Shown here one piece after another: positions 47,378 through 55,775 of a DNA stretch of 64,000 nucleotides. Numbering within the stretch: the first letter of the stretch is position 1; each line of letters opens with the position of its first letter. Origin of the DNA: Pseudomonas paraversuta (GTDB lineage: Bacteria > Pseudomonadota > Gammaproteobacteria > Pseudomonadales > Pseudomonadaceae); NCBI RefSeq assembly GCF_904063065.1, contig NZ_CAJFCL010000004.1:434001-498000 (forward strand), read 5' to 3'. Below the pieces are notes generated by a model that saw nothing but the letters and a program-made list of their open reading frames with translations, made no database searches and was not told the DNA's origin. Position numbers and translations under genes: made by a program.

Positions 47378-48010
47378 TTAGCTGGTGGCGCGGTGCAGCG
47401 TCGCCAGAAAGCCTGCCGCACCGACGAACAAACCGGCAAAAGTGCGGTTCATGCGCCGCTGTTGCGTGGGCGTGCGCAGCAAGCGCAGGACTTTCGAAGC
47501 CAGACCGGTGTAGCCGGCCATGACGATAAGGTCGACACAAATCATGGTCACACCCAGGGTCAGGTACTGGCTCACCAGCGGTGCACTCGGGTCGACGAAC
47601 TGCGGCAGGACCGCAAGCATGAATACCAGCGCCTTGGGGTTGCTGACGTTCACCAGAAATCCTCTGAAGATCAGCGCCAGCGGCTTGCCAATGGGGCGCA
47701 CGGCAGCGTTATCGCTGAGGTCCGCCGGCAATGCACGCCATTGTTTGACCGCGAGGTAAACCAGGTAAGCCACGCCAAACCATTTGATCGCATAGAAAGC
47801 GGTGGACGAGGCGGCGAGCACTGCGCCAACACCGGCGGCAATAATCGCAATCTGCAATGCCAGACCCAGTTGCAGGCCCAGGGCGTTCCAGTAACCGCGC
47901 CAGAAACCGTATTGCAGGCCACACGACATCGAAGCAATAGCACCCGCACCGGGCGACAGGCTGATGACCCAGCAAGCAGCGAAAAAGGCCAACCACGTTT
48001 CCAACGACAT
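47378..48010 (-). CDS. LysE/RhtB-family amino acid exporter
   Basis: The 210-residue membrane protein has about six helices and the RhtB/LysE signature near the N-terminus (SLSPGAGAIASMSCGLQYGF) followed by the GFLVNVSNPKALVF motif. It probably exports an amino acid or derivative such as homoserine lactone or threonine. It is on the same strand as the FTR1 gene, 66 bases upstream, and may or may not share a transcript. Confidence 0.92.
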   Translation of the reverse strand: MSLETWLAFFAACWVISLSPGAGAIASMSCGLQYGFWRGYWNALGLQLGLALQIAIIAAGVGAVLAASSTAFYAIKWFGVAYLVYLAVKQWRALPADLSDNAAVRPIGKPLALIFRGFLVNVSNPKALVFMLAVLPQFVDPSAPLVSQYLTLGVTMICVDLIVMAGYTGLASKVLRLLRTPTQQRRMNRTFAGLFVGAAGFLATLHRATS

Positions 48011-48098
48011 CCCACACCTCGGACAAATGCTGTAACAAGTCCTTAAGCTAATGCGCTGGCTGAAAATTGACCACTGATTTTTGTAGTTGGCCGCTACC

Positions 48099-48184
48099 TG
48101 TGGGAGCCGGCTTGCCGGCGATGCTCACGACACGGTCTGACCGGGCTGCTGCAGGGTGCTATCGCTGGCAAGCCAGCTCCCACA
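48099..48184. repeat. REPIN (paired REP palindromes)
   Basis: An 86-base element starts TGTGGGAGCCGGCTTGCCGG and ends with the inverted copy GGCAAGCCAGCTCCCACA. It has the same length and layout as the one at 14529-14614, with GCGATG/GCTATCGC inner parts. It lies between the mscS-type and lysE-type genes. Confidence 0.85.
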
Positions 48185-48194
48185 TCGGGCAGGG

Positions 48195-48752
48195 TCAAAG
48201 ATCGCCTTCGCGCCAGCGCCGTACAGAGCGCTGGAAGAACAGGCTGTTGGGCACTTGCACCATGCTGCTGCCACTGCCGGATTCTGCAGGCTCGATCAGG
48301 GTGGTGTAGAGCAGGTTGATGGCCACGACCCGGCCTTTGACCCCTGGCTTGTCCAGGGTGTCGAGCAGTTCCACCACGTCGCCAATCCGAAACGGGCCCA
48401 CGGTGAAGATCAACACCGCACACAGCAGGTTGGACAGCACGCTCCACATGGCGAAGAAGGCAATCGCCGCAACCGCGACAAAACCCGAGAGGGCCGTCCA
48501 CAGCACCGTGGCCGAAACGCCGAGGCGCTCGAGAACGAAGATCAAGGCACTGCCCATGATGAACCAGCGCAAGCCGCCCCGCAGCGGCATCAGCAGCTGC
48601 GGCGGAAACGGATAACGCTCGCTCAGTCGGGTCAGGAACCGGGCCACGATGCGCTGCGAGAAGTACCCCGCCAGCAGGATCAGCAAGATCTGCAGGGCAA
48701 GCCACAGCGGTGCTATCAGCTCGGCGGGAACTGGCAAATGCAGGGCTTCCAT
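48195..48752 (-). CDS. Small MscS-family mechanosensitive channel
   Basis: The 185-residue protein has three hydrophobic helices (about 10-32, 55-75, 85-105) and the MscS beta domain (GPFRIGDVVELLDTLDKPGVKG region, positions 117-138). It is shorter than E. coli MscS (286) and lacks the C-terminal cage domain. The ATG overlaps the ABC-F stop by one base, so it is coupled. Channel activity is plausible but untested for this short type. Confidence 0.88.
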   Translation of the reverse strand: MEALHLPVPAELIAPLWLALQILLILLAGYFSQRIVARFLTRLSERYPFPPQLLMPLRGGLRWFIMGSALIFVLERLGVSATVLWTALSGFVAVAAIAFFAMWSVLSNLLCAVLIFTVGPFRIGDVVELLDTLDKPGVKGRVVAINLLYTTLIEPAESGSGSSMVQVPNSLFFQRSVRRWREGDL

Positions 48753-50662
48753 CAGGACAGTGCTTCCAGCTCGGCCTGCAGGGTTTCCAGCAGCTCCAGG
48801 GCTTCCATCCAGCGCTCTTCGAGCTGACCTTCCAGCTGTTTGAGCTTGGCCTGATCGGCCAGCAACTCGCGCAATTCGTCTTTGCGCGCGGCTTCGTAGA
48901 CGCCGCTGTCGCCCAGACTGGCTTCAATTTTGGCCAGTTTTTCATTGACCTTGCCCAGTTCGCTTTCAAGCTTGTCAGCTTCGCGCTTGTGCGGTGCCAA
49001 CTGCTGACGCAGCGCTGCAGCAGCCTGACGCTGAGCCTTTTTATCGGTCTTGTCAGGATTGACCGGCGTGTTGCTGGCCGGCGCGTTGCGCAAGCGATAA
49101 TCAGCCAGCCAGCGGGCGTAGTCTTCGAGGTCGCCGTCGAATTCCTGCACCTTGCCGTCTGCCACCAGCAGGAACTCATCCGTGGTGCTTTTGAGCAAAT
49201 GCCGATCGTGGGACACCACCAGTACCGCACCGCTGAACTCTTGCAGAGCCATGGTCAGCGCCAGACGCATTTCGAGGTCAAGGTGGTTGGTGGGTTCGTC
49301 GAGCAGCAGCAGGTTCGGCCGGCCCCAGGCGATCAGCGCGAGGGCCAGACGGGCTTTTTCGCCGCCCGAAAAATTCAGTACCGGCTCGTCGATGCGCGCA
49401 CCACGGAAGTCAAAACCGCCCAGGAAGTCGCGCAGGGTTTGCTCGCGCTCGGCCGGCGCCAGACGCTGCATGTGCAACAACGGGCTGGCTTTTGAGTCCA
49501 GCGAGTCGAGCTGATGCTGGGCAAAATAGCCGACAACCAGGTTCTCGCCTCGGGCCAGACGGCCCGACAACGGCTCCAGCTCGCCTGCGAGGTTTTTGAT
49601 CAAGGTCGATTTACCGGCGCCGTTGGGGCCGAGCAAACCGATACGGGCGCCCGGGACCAACTGCAGCTTGACCTTCTCCAGGATGGTTTTGTCGCCATAG
49701 CCCAAACGGGCATCGGACAAATCCAGCAGCGGGCTGGACAGTTTGACCGCCTCGCGGAACACGAAATCGAACGGCGAGTCGACATGGGCCGCGCTCAGCT
49801 CTTCCATGCGTTCCAGGGCTTTGATCCGGCTCTGGGCCTGACGTGCCTTGGTGGCCTGGGCCTTGAAGCGGGCAATGTAGCTTTCCATGTGCGCACGTTG
49901 CGCCTGCTGCTTCTCGTAGGCCTGTTGCTGCTGGGCCAGACGCTCGGCACGGGCGCGTTCGAAGGCGCTGTAACCACCGCGGTAAAGGGTGATTTTGCGC
50001 TGGTCAACGTGGGCGATGTTGTCGACCACGGCATCGAGGAAGTCCCGATCGTGGGAGATCAGCAGCAAGGTGCCCGGATAATTCTTGAGGAAGTCTTCGA
50101 GCCACAGGATGGCGTCGAGGTCCAAGTGGTTGGTCGGCTCATCGAGCAGCAACAAGTCGGACGGGCACATCAAGGCCTGCGCCAGGTTCAGGCGCATCCG
50201 CCAGCCACCGGAGAAATCGGCTACCGGCCGATCCATCTGTTCGTTGGTGAAGCCCAGCCCGGCGAGCATTTTGCGGGCGCGGGCATCGGCAGTGTAGCCG
50301 TCCGCGCTGTCCAGCTCGGCATGCAGGCGCGCCTGTGCGGCGCCATCCTCGTCGGCTTCGGCCTTGGCCAGGTCGGCCTGCACCTGGCGCAGGCGCAAGT
50401 CGCCATCGAGCACGTAATCGATCGCGATGCGGTCGAGGGTGTCGATTTCTTGCCGCATGTGGGCAATCCGCCAGTCGGCCGGCAGCAGACAATCCCCGGA
50501 ATCAGGCGTCAACTCACCCAGCAACAAGGCGAACAAAGTGGATTTACCGGCGCCGTTGGCGCCGACCAGACCGGCTTTGTGGCCGGCGTGCAGGGTCAGC
50601 TCGGCGTCTTCTAGCAGACGTTGCGGGCCACGCTGTAAAGTCAGGTTCTGAAGTCGGATCAT
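48752..50662 (-). CDS. ABC-F family ATPase (YheS/Uup type)
   Basis: The 636-residue cytoplasmic protein has two ABC ATPase domains and no membrane part. Walker A motifs are GANGAGKST and GPNGAGKST, both LSGG-type signatures (FSGGWRM, FSGGEKA) are present, and a linker and C-terminal coiled coil (about 550-636) follow. ABC-F proteins bind ribosomes and rescue stalled translation. ATG at 50662 (MIRLQNLTLQRG) was chosen by homology. Length and linker resemble YheS. Confidence 0.93.
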   Translation of the reverse strand: MIRLQNLTLQRGPQRLLEDAELTLHAGHKAGLVGANGAGKSTLFALLLGELTPDSGDCLLPADWRIAHMRQEIDTLDRIAIDYVLDGDLRLRQVQADLAKAEADEDGAAQARLHAELDSADGYTADARARKMLAGLGFTNEQMDRPVADFSGGWRMRLNLAQALMCPSDLLLLDEPTNHLDLDAILWLEDFLKNYPGTLLLISHDRDFLDAVVDNIAHVDQRKITLYRGGYSAFERARAERLAQQQQAYEKQQAQRAHMESYIARFKAQATKARQAQSRIKALERMEELSAAHVDSPFDFVFREAVKLSSPLLDLSDARLGYGDKTILEKVKLQLVPGARIGLLGPNGAGKSTLIKNLAGELEPLSGRLARGENLVVGYFAQHQLDSLDSKASPLLHMQRLAPAEREQTLRDFLGGFDFRGARIDEPVLNFSGGEKARLALALIAWGRPNLLLLDEPTNHLDLEMRLALTMALQEFSGAVLVVSHDRHLLKSTTDEFLLVADGKVQEFDGDLEDYARWLADYRLRNAPASNTPVNPDKTDKKAQRQAAAALRQQLAPHKREADKLESELGKVNEKLAKIEASLGDSGVYEAARKDELRELLADQAKLKQLEGQLEERWMEALELLETLQAELEALS

Positions 50663-50712
50663 AATGGCGGCGGAGTCTACCAGCTTCCCTCTCAACTGGC
50701 GCGAATTGCACT

Positions 50713-51177
50713 ATGCAGACTGACCTGTGGAATTACTGTTTGAACCTCTATGCCCGGCCCGGGGTAGAGCAAGCGTGTCTGAGCCTGCAAGCGCAGGGCC
50801 TGGATGTGTGCCTGTTGCTCTGTGCGGCCTGGTTGCAAGAGCGCGGGGTGGCTTGCAGCGAAGCGCGCCTTGAACATTTAAAAGTCTGCGCCGGGCCATG
50901 GCAACGCGAAGTGGTGCAACCGTTACGCCAGCTGCGGATCCGGTGGCGCGATGCGGCCGCACAGGATGATTCGCTGAGCGCGCTACGCATGCAAGTCAAG
51001 GCTTTGGAGCTGGAGGCTGAGCGTACGTTATTGCAACGCCTGGAGGCGGCAACACAAGGCTGGTCGTCAACCCGGTCCGGGGACAATTGCGACTGGTTGA
51101 ACAAGATGGCGAGCAGTGCCAGCCATCCTGATTGCGACGCGCTGCACAGGCTGCGCGCCGCAATCAACCGCGCTTAG
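50713..51177 (+). CDS. TIGR02444-type conserved protein
   Basis: The 154-residue protein starts MQTDLWNYCLNLYARPGVEQ, which I recall from the TIGR02444 family. It is mostly alpha-helical, with several Cys residues. It is divergent from the ABC-F gene by 50 bases and overlaps the end of algP by four bases, tail to tail. The function is unknown. Confidence 0.85.
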   Translation: MQTDLWNYCLNLYARPGVEQACLSLQAQGLDVCLLLCAAWLQERGVACSEARLEHLKVCAGPWQREVVQPLRQLRIRWRDAAAQDDSLSALRMQVKALELEAERTLLQRLEAATQGWSSTRSGDNCDWLNKMASSASHPDCDALHRLRAAINRA

Positions 51178-52148
51178 GAAGCGCTGGAGGGGGTTGTAGC
51201 CGGGGTTGCTGCAGGTGCCGGAGTTGGCGCCGGCGCAGTGGCCACTGGTGCCGCAGCGGGGGTTGTAGCCGGTTTGGCAGCAGTGGCGGCCGGCTTGGCT
51301 GCCACAGGCTTTTTAACAGCCGGTTTGGCTGGTGCCTTGGCGGCTGGTTTAACCACAGGCTTGGCCGGCGCTTTGGCGGCTACGGCAGGTTTGGCGGCAG
51401 CAGGTTTGGCGGCGGGCTTGGCCGCTACGGCAGGCTTGGCTGCTGGTTTGGCCGCAGGCTTGGCGGCAGCGGTTTTGACCGCAGGTTTGGCCGCGACTTT
51501 GGCAGGGGCTTTAGCCGGTGCTTTGGCCGCTGCCGGCTTGGCCGCAGGTTTTGCAGCAGCTGTTTTAGCGGCTGCTGGCTTGGCGGCAGGGGCTTTGGCT
51601 GCTACCGGCCTGGCCGCAGGCTTCACTGCCGGCTTTTGTGCAGGCGCTTTGGCGGCAGGTTTGGCGGCTGCTTTAACCGGAGCCTTCGCGGAGGATTTAG
51701 CGGAGGCTTTTGCTGCCGATTTTTTGCTCGACGCTGCAGGCTTGGCATCGCGAGTCGACAGGGCTTTGCTTACTGCCTCTTTGACCCGGCCAATGCCCTG
51801 GGCCAGTTTCAGGCTTTCCTGGGCATCGCGTTTGAGCTGCAAAATGTAGGTACGGGTTTCGGTCTGACGATCCTTGAGTGTATCGAGCAGATGCTCGAGC
51901 TCTTTAACCCCAGCCTTGGCTTTGGACTGCGCCTTGGACTTGCCTGCGTTAGCAGCGTCCTGCAGTTTTTCACGCGCCTTGTGCAGTTTTTCCTGAGCTT
52001 TGCCGCGCTGTTTTTCAAGCTTGGCGAGCAGTTTCTCAGCATCAGCCAACGCTTGAGAACAAGCGTTTTCCAAATGCTCAAGCAGACTGCCTGAGAGCTG
52101 TTGGAGCAGGTGCAACGGCGTATTAACAGGCTTCTTGTTGGCCGACAT
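51174..52148 (-). CDS. algP: AlgP-type histone H1-like protein with Lys-Pro-Ala-Ala repeats
   Basis: The 324-residue protein has an N-terminal coiled coil (about 15-130, Glu/Lys/Ala-rich) and a C-terminal tail (135-300) of degenerate KPAA, AKAP and similar units, then a Thr/Pro/Ala end. In P. aeruginosa AlgP is a histone-like DNA-binding protein first reported as a regulator of algD. The repeat DNA makes this gene prone to length change between strains. Tail composition (Lys, Ala, Pro) is unlike any neighbour. The regulatory role here is inference. Confidence 0.9.
   Translation of the reverse strand: MSANKKPVNTPLHLLQQLSGSLLEHLENACSQALADAEKLLAKLEKQRGKAQEKLHKAREKLQDAANAGKSKAQSKAKAGVKELEHLLDTLKDRQTETRTYILQLKRDAQESLKLAQGIGRVKEAVSKALSTRDAKPAASSKKSAAKASAKSSAKAPVKAAAKPAAKAPAQKPAVKPAARPVAAKAPAAKPAAAKTAAAKPAAKPAAAKAPAKAPAKVAAKPAVKTAAAKPAAKPAAKPAVAAKPAAKPAAAKPAVAAKAPAKPVVKPAAKAPAKPAVKKPVAAKPAATAAKPATTPAAAPVATAPAPTPAPAATPATTPSSAS
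51240..51746. repeat. Low-complexity repeat DNA within algP
   Basis: Imperfect 9-15 base units such as GGCTTGGCCGC and GGTTTGGCGGC repeat for about 500 bases. On the minus strand they encode Lys-Pro-Ala-Ala units. The periodicity and variation resemble the known algP repeat region. Confidence 0.88.
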
Positions 52149-52394
52149 GGTTTACCTCCTGGCTGAAGTGAGTGCGGCTCATACTAGACCTCTGTAGTAA
52201 GCGCCGCTAGGGCATGTTGACACTAACGATAGCTGTGGGTTGCATGGCACTGAGAAACTTGTGCCAGATCAATCTTTAAGCTGCGCCCCGAGTAATTTTG
52301 TCGGGTGGCCAAACGTTTTTAAACCCCGAATAAAATCCGGAGTGCGCGCGTCGGCGCTGGCATAATCCCCCGCACTTCAGGCCGGAGAGTGCCC

Positions 52395-53060
52395 ATGCCG
52401 CGTTACCTATTCTTGACGTTGTTGTGCCTTGCCCCTTTGACCCATGCGGCCACAACGCCAGGCTCCGATGCTGCCCATGACCTCGCTTACAGCATGGGCG
52501 CAAGCCTGGGTGAGCGTCTGCGTCAGGAAGTCCCCGAACTGCAACTGCAGGCGTTGATCGAAGGTCTGCGTACGGCTTACCAGGGCAAACCGCTGGCCTT
52601 GAGTGATGAGCGCATCGAGCAGATCCTCACCCTGCATCAGGCCCAGGCCGAAACCGCGTCAGCCCGCCCGCAGAGTGAAATGGCACTCGGCGCCGAGCGT
52701 GACTTTTTGTTGAAGGAAAAACAGCAACCACAGGCACGGGAGCTGGCTGACGGCATCATCCTCACCGAGCTCAAGCACGGCACAGGAGCCAGACCCGGCG
52801 TACAGGATTCGGTGTTGGTGAACTATGTAGGGCGGCTACCGGACGGCACCATATTCGACCAGAGCACTCAGCCTCAGTGGTTTCGCCTGGACAGCGTTAT
52901 CGCGGGCTGGCGCAGTGCGCTGGTGCAGATGCCGGTCGGCGCCAAGTGGCGGCTGGCAATACCTTCCAGCCAGGCTTACGGCACAGAGGGTGCGGGAGAT
53001 CTGATCGCGCCCTACACGCCCCTGGTATTTGAAGTCGAGTTGCTCGATATCAGAAAGTGA
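52395..53060 (+). CDS. FKBP-type peptidyl-prolyl cis-trans isomerase (Mip/FklB type)
   Basis: The 221-residue periplasmic foldase has a signal peptide (1-18, cleavage after THA), an N-terminal helical dimerisation domain (about 22-105, DLAYSMGASLGERLRQ) and a C-terminal FKBP domain (about 110-221, VLVNYVGRLPDGTIFDQS, PVGAKWRLAIPSSQAYG). ATG at 52395 is 7 bases after GGAG. It is separated from algP by 246 bases and convergent with the rsd-type gene. Confidence 0.93.
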   Translation: MPRYLFLTLLCLAPLTHAATTPGSDAAHDLAYSMGASLGERLRQEVPELQLQALIEGLRTAYQGKPLALSDERIEQILTLHQAQAETASARPQSEMALGAERDFLLKEKQQPQARELADGIILTELKHGTGARPGVQDSVLVNYVGRLPDGTIFDQSTQPQWFRLDSVIAGWRSALVQMPVGAKWRLAIPSSQAYGTEGAGDLIAPYTPLVFEVELLDIRK

Positions 53061-53073
53061 GCGGCCCATAACG

Positions 53074-53101
53074 AAAAATGGCGCGCCATGCGCACCATTT
53101 T
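53074..53101. terminator. Bidirectional terminator between the FKBP and algQ genes
   Basis: AAAATGG and CCATTTT flank GCGC/GCGC arms, with A and T runs on each side. It lies 14 bases after the FKBP stop and 15 bases after the end of algQ. Confidence 0.75.
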
Positions 53102-53115
53102 CAACCCCGCCCCAC

Positions 53116-53601
53116 CTAAGCCTCGATGGCTTGAACTTCTTCTTTTTGCTTGTGCGCGTTGTGCAGCACTTCAATCAGACAGTCTTCGAGTTCAAACCGC
53201 TCATGTAGCAGCTCTCCAAGCACCTGGAATTTCGCCGCCAGCTTTTCGCAGTCCGGACGGTGGTCCTTGCCATCGCATTGGTCGTTAAAATCCAGCGCGG
53301 CTTGTGTAATGGCTTCAAGTCTTGGGTAAATGGTACTGGCGACTTCAAGGCCTTTATCGTCTTCGAACGCTTTGGCTTCGTCGTTCAGCTGCTCATAAAT
53401 TTCGAAATGGCCTGCCGAAACGTAATCTACCAATACCTGGCAAAACTCCTTTTGGGTTTTACGCTTGGGATTGGAAGACCTTTGCTCTACATCGACGGCA
53501 TCGTAAGCCTTCACAAGTTCGCGGCGCTCATGCAACCAGTTATCAATTAGCTTGTGGACGCCATTAAAACGTTCCTGAGCACTCTGACATCTTTCTAGCA
53601 T
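53116..53601 (-). CDS. algQ: Rsd/AlgQ, anti-sigma70 factor
   Basis: The 161-residue all-helical protein binds region 4 of sigma70 in stationary phase. It begins [20 protein letters not shown] and has [20 protein letters not shown], both characteristic. ATG at 53601 was chosen by homology, with AAGAGAG 6 bases upstream; the longer frame to 53703 lacks conserved sequence. In P. aeruginosa AlgQ also affects alginate, siderophore and virulence genes. It is close to algP and algR, as there. Confidence 0.92.
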   Translation of the reverse strand: MLERCQSAQERFNGVHKLIDNWLHERRELVKAYDAVDVEQRSSNPKRKTQKEFCQVLVDYVSAGHFEIYEQLNDEAKAFEDDKGLEVASTIYPRLEAITQAALDFNDQCDGKDHRPDCEKLAAKFQVLGELLHERFELEDCLIEVLHNAHKQKEEVQAIEA

Positions 53602-53778
53602 GACGGTCTCTCTTCCCTTGTGGGCCCACGCCGCCTGACTGTAGCCAGGCCTGTCTGAACCCAAATGTGCAAAGCGCACCGGTATTGGGCGGCATAATTC
53701 CAATAATGCGTGCGGGCCAGATTATGCCCGCACGGCAACTGCTTCAAGGTACCCACGAGAGAATGTTCATACAAGCGT

Positions 53779-54318
53779 TTAATACTTACTGCTACTCCGG
53801 GTCGCAGGCGCACGGGGTTTGCGATAGTAAATCGAGCTGACGACCTGAAAGCCGCCAGCGATACTCAAGCCGACAAAGGCCAGCAGGCTTAGCTCGGGAA
53901 TGCTCAGATCAAGCACGGTCCAGCTGATGTGTGCGCATACATCGTTTCCCCGATAGATCATCGAGAATATTTCATTCAGGGACAGGTCGCGCCAGATACT
54001 GGCCAGATCGGGTTGGCAAAACATCAGCTGTTCGGGCGCCAGACGTTGCATCAGCACCTGTCTCAGTGCGCTCGCAGCGCCACCCAGGGCCAGCAGCATG
54101 GACGCAATGGAATAGCCCCACATGCCCGCACGACGCGGGCCATGCACATAGCCCATCAGGTTGACCAGGCATATCCCCAGCAAAAAGCCGCGTTGTGCCT
54201 GGCATAACAGGCAGGGCTCGAGCCCCACCCCGTATTCCAGGAACAATGAAGCGCCCATGGTCAAAGCCGCGGCCAGAAACACTAAAAGAAAAATGAACCG
54301 TGAGCATGCCAGGGACAT
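53779..54318 (-). CDS. dsbB: Disulfide bond formation protein DsbB
   Basis: The 179-residue inner-membrane protein reoxidises DsbA with quinone. It has four helices, the first periplasmic redox pair PCLLC (Cys36, Cys39) and a second pair Cys101 and Cys128 in the other loop. The equivalent P. aeruginosa gene (dsbH) sits beside algQ and hemY, as here. All four cysteines needed are present. Confidence 0.93.
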   Translation of the reverse strand: MSLACSRFIFLLVFLAAALTMGASLFLEYGVGLEPCLLCQAQRGFLLGICLVNLMGYVHGPRRAGMWGYSIASMLLALGGAASALRQVLMQRLAPEQLMFCQPDLASIWRDLSLNEIFSMIYRGNDVCAHISWTVLDLSIPELSLLAFVGLSIAGGFQVVSSIYYRKPRAPATRSSSKY

Positions 54319-54495
54319 GGCTTTTCCGTAACAAAATAGACAGTCGATTACGGTAGATGAAAGCCATCAGCCCTTTCAAGGTCGCCCGCTAGGAACTGTC
54401 CGAAAGAACGTACGCAATTGCCAATAGATCAGGTAATCCTTACGAATGGGCTTCGTAAGACATGTCAGCCAGTGTCGCGCTATCTGACCTGCAAC

Positions 54496-54525
54496 GTCCG
54501 GCTTGCGCCCATGCGCAAGCCGGAC
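54496..54525. terminator. Perfect 13 bp hairpin downstream of hemY
   Basis: GTCCGGCTTGCGC and GCGCAAGCCGGAC with loop CCAT, 8 bases past the hemY stop on the minus strand. No T run follows, so it is either a non-canonical terminator or an RNA-stabilising end of the hem operon. Confidence 0.6.
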
Positions 54526-54533
54526 TGCGCCAT

Positions 54534-55775
54534 TTACAGGCTGGTGGCCGTAGCCGGCAAAGGCAGCGCCAGCAAACGCTCATCCAGCAGATTCAAACCT
54601 TCCTGAAACAACTGGTTGCTGCGTGTCGTGTCGCCCAATTGCGCCAACAGTCGCGCCAGCTCGGCACAGGCTTCAGGGTTGCGCTCGATTTTCAGGCTGC
54701 TTTCAAGATAGTCCCGCGCCTTGCCCCACAGACTGTTTTGCAGACACAAACGACCCAGGGTGAGCAGTAAACTGGCGTCGCCGGGATGCGTCTTGAGCCA
54801 GCCTTCTGCAGTCTGCAACTGCTTCACTGGATCGCTGCCCCGCAGCAGGCCATAGAGGCGCACCAGATGGCTGTCGTAGTTGCGCTTGAGCGCTCCACGC
54901 AGGACTTCCTCTGCCTCGGCTTGCGCACCCAGACGGCGCAATTGCTCAGCGTATGCCAGCACCAGAGCGGGCTCCTGGCGCTGGGCTGAAGTGAGTTGTT
55001 GCCAGGCGCGCTGAAGCGATTGCAGCCCTGCTTCGCCTTCGGTTTCGCGCTGAGCCGCGAAGCTGAGATTCTTGCCCCAGGCACGACGCTCCAGTTCCGC
55101 CAGCTCACTGGCCGGCAGCACCTTGTCTTTGCGTAACTCGGGCAGTAACCGGATCAGTGCCGTCCAGTCACCACGCTGTTGATACAGGCGCTGCAACTGA
55201 CGCAATACCTGAGCATTGTGCGGATGGCGCTCATGCATGGCCTGCAAGGTGGTCAACGCACCTTGGGTGTCAGCGCGATCCATCTGCAACTGGGCATGAC
55301 TCAGCGCTATCGCCAGTTCGGCCTGGGGTTGACGCTCCAGAGCACGCTCAAGCAAGTTGTCGCTCTCTTCGTAGTGCCCCAGCTCGCTGGCTGCCCGTGC
55401 CGCCCCCAGGTAGTACAGCAAAGGCTGGCGCTCGGCTTCGGCGGCGCGTGTCAGGTGTTTCTGGGCACTGGCCCAGCGCCCTTCAGCGAGGTCAATTTGC
55501 CCATTCTCGATGGCAATCTGCGTGCGCCGGCTGCGGTTGCGCCGCGACCACGGATTGACCAGACCGGTCGACGCCGTGACCAGCTCGACCAGCAGCTTGA
55601 TGCCCCAGACCAGCAACCAGAGCACCACCAGCAGCGCCAAAGTGGCCCATAGGCTGGATTCGTAACGGAAGCTTTTGTAGGCGATTAATACGTAGCCCGA
55701 GTCTTCGGCGATTGCCAGGCCGATGCAGGCCGCAGCTGCAATCAACAAAAACACAATCACATAAAAGCGTCTCAT
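54534..55775 (-). CDS. hemY: HemY, haem biosynthesis-associated membrane protein
   Basis: The 413-residue protein has two N-terminal membrane helices (about 5-22 and 40-62) and a cytoplasmic tetratricopeptide-type helical domain (about 100-400). FRYESSLWATLALLVVLWLL is typical of proteobacterial HemY. Its ATG overlaps the hemX stop by four bases. It is the last gene of hemC-hemD-hemX-hemY. Its biochemical role is not settled; it is not protoporphyrinogen oxidase. Confidence 0.93.
   Translation of the reverse strand: MRRFYVIVFLLIAAAACIGLAIAEDSGYVLIAYKSFRYESSLWATLALLVVLWLLVWGIKLLVELVTASTGLVNPWSRRNRSRRTQIAIENGQIDLAEGRWASAQKHLTRAAEAERQPLLYYLGAARAASELGHYEESDNLLERALERQPQAELAIALSHAQLQMDRADTQGALTTLQAMHERHPHNAQVLRQLQRLYQQRGDWTALIRLLPELRKDKVLPASELAELERRAWGKNLSFAAQRETEGEAGLQSLQRAWQQLTSAQRQEPALVLAYAEQLRRLGAQAEAEEVLRGALKRNYDSHLVRLYGLLRGSDPVKQLQTAEGWLKTHPGDASLLLTLGRLCLQNSLWGKARDYLESSLKIERNPEACAELARLLAQLGDTTRSNQLFQEGLNLLDERLLALPLPATATSL

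Noticed and set aside
51240..51746. Possible CRISPR array
   Set aside because: The repeats are short, in tandem, imperfect, in frame with algP and lack spacers.
51132..52094. 320-codon Arg/Gly/Cys-rich frame opposite algP
   Set aside because: It is the complement of Lys-Pro-Ala-Ala repeat codons; algP itself matches a known protein with a coiled-coil N-terminus.
53602..53703. N-terminal extension of AlgQ
   Set aside because: The extra 34 codons are not part of the conserved protein; the ATG at 53601 has a better binding site and matches known starts.
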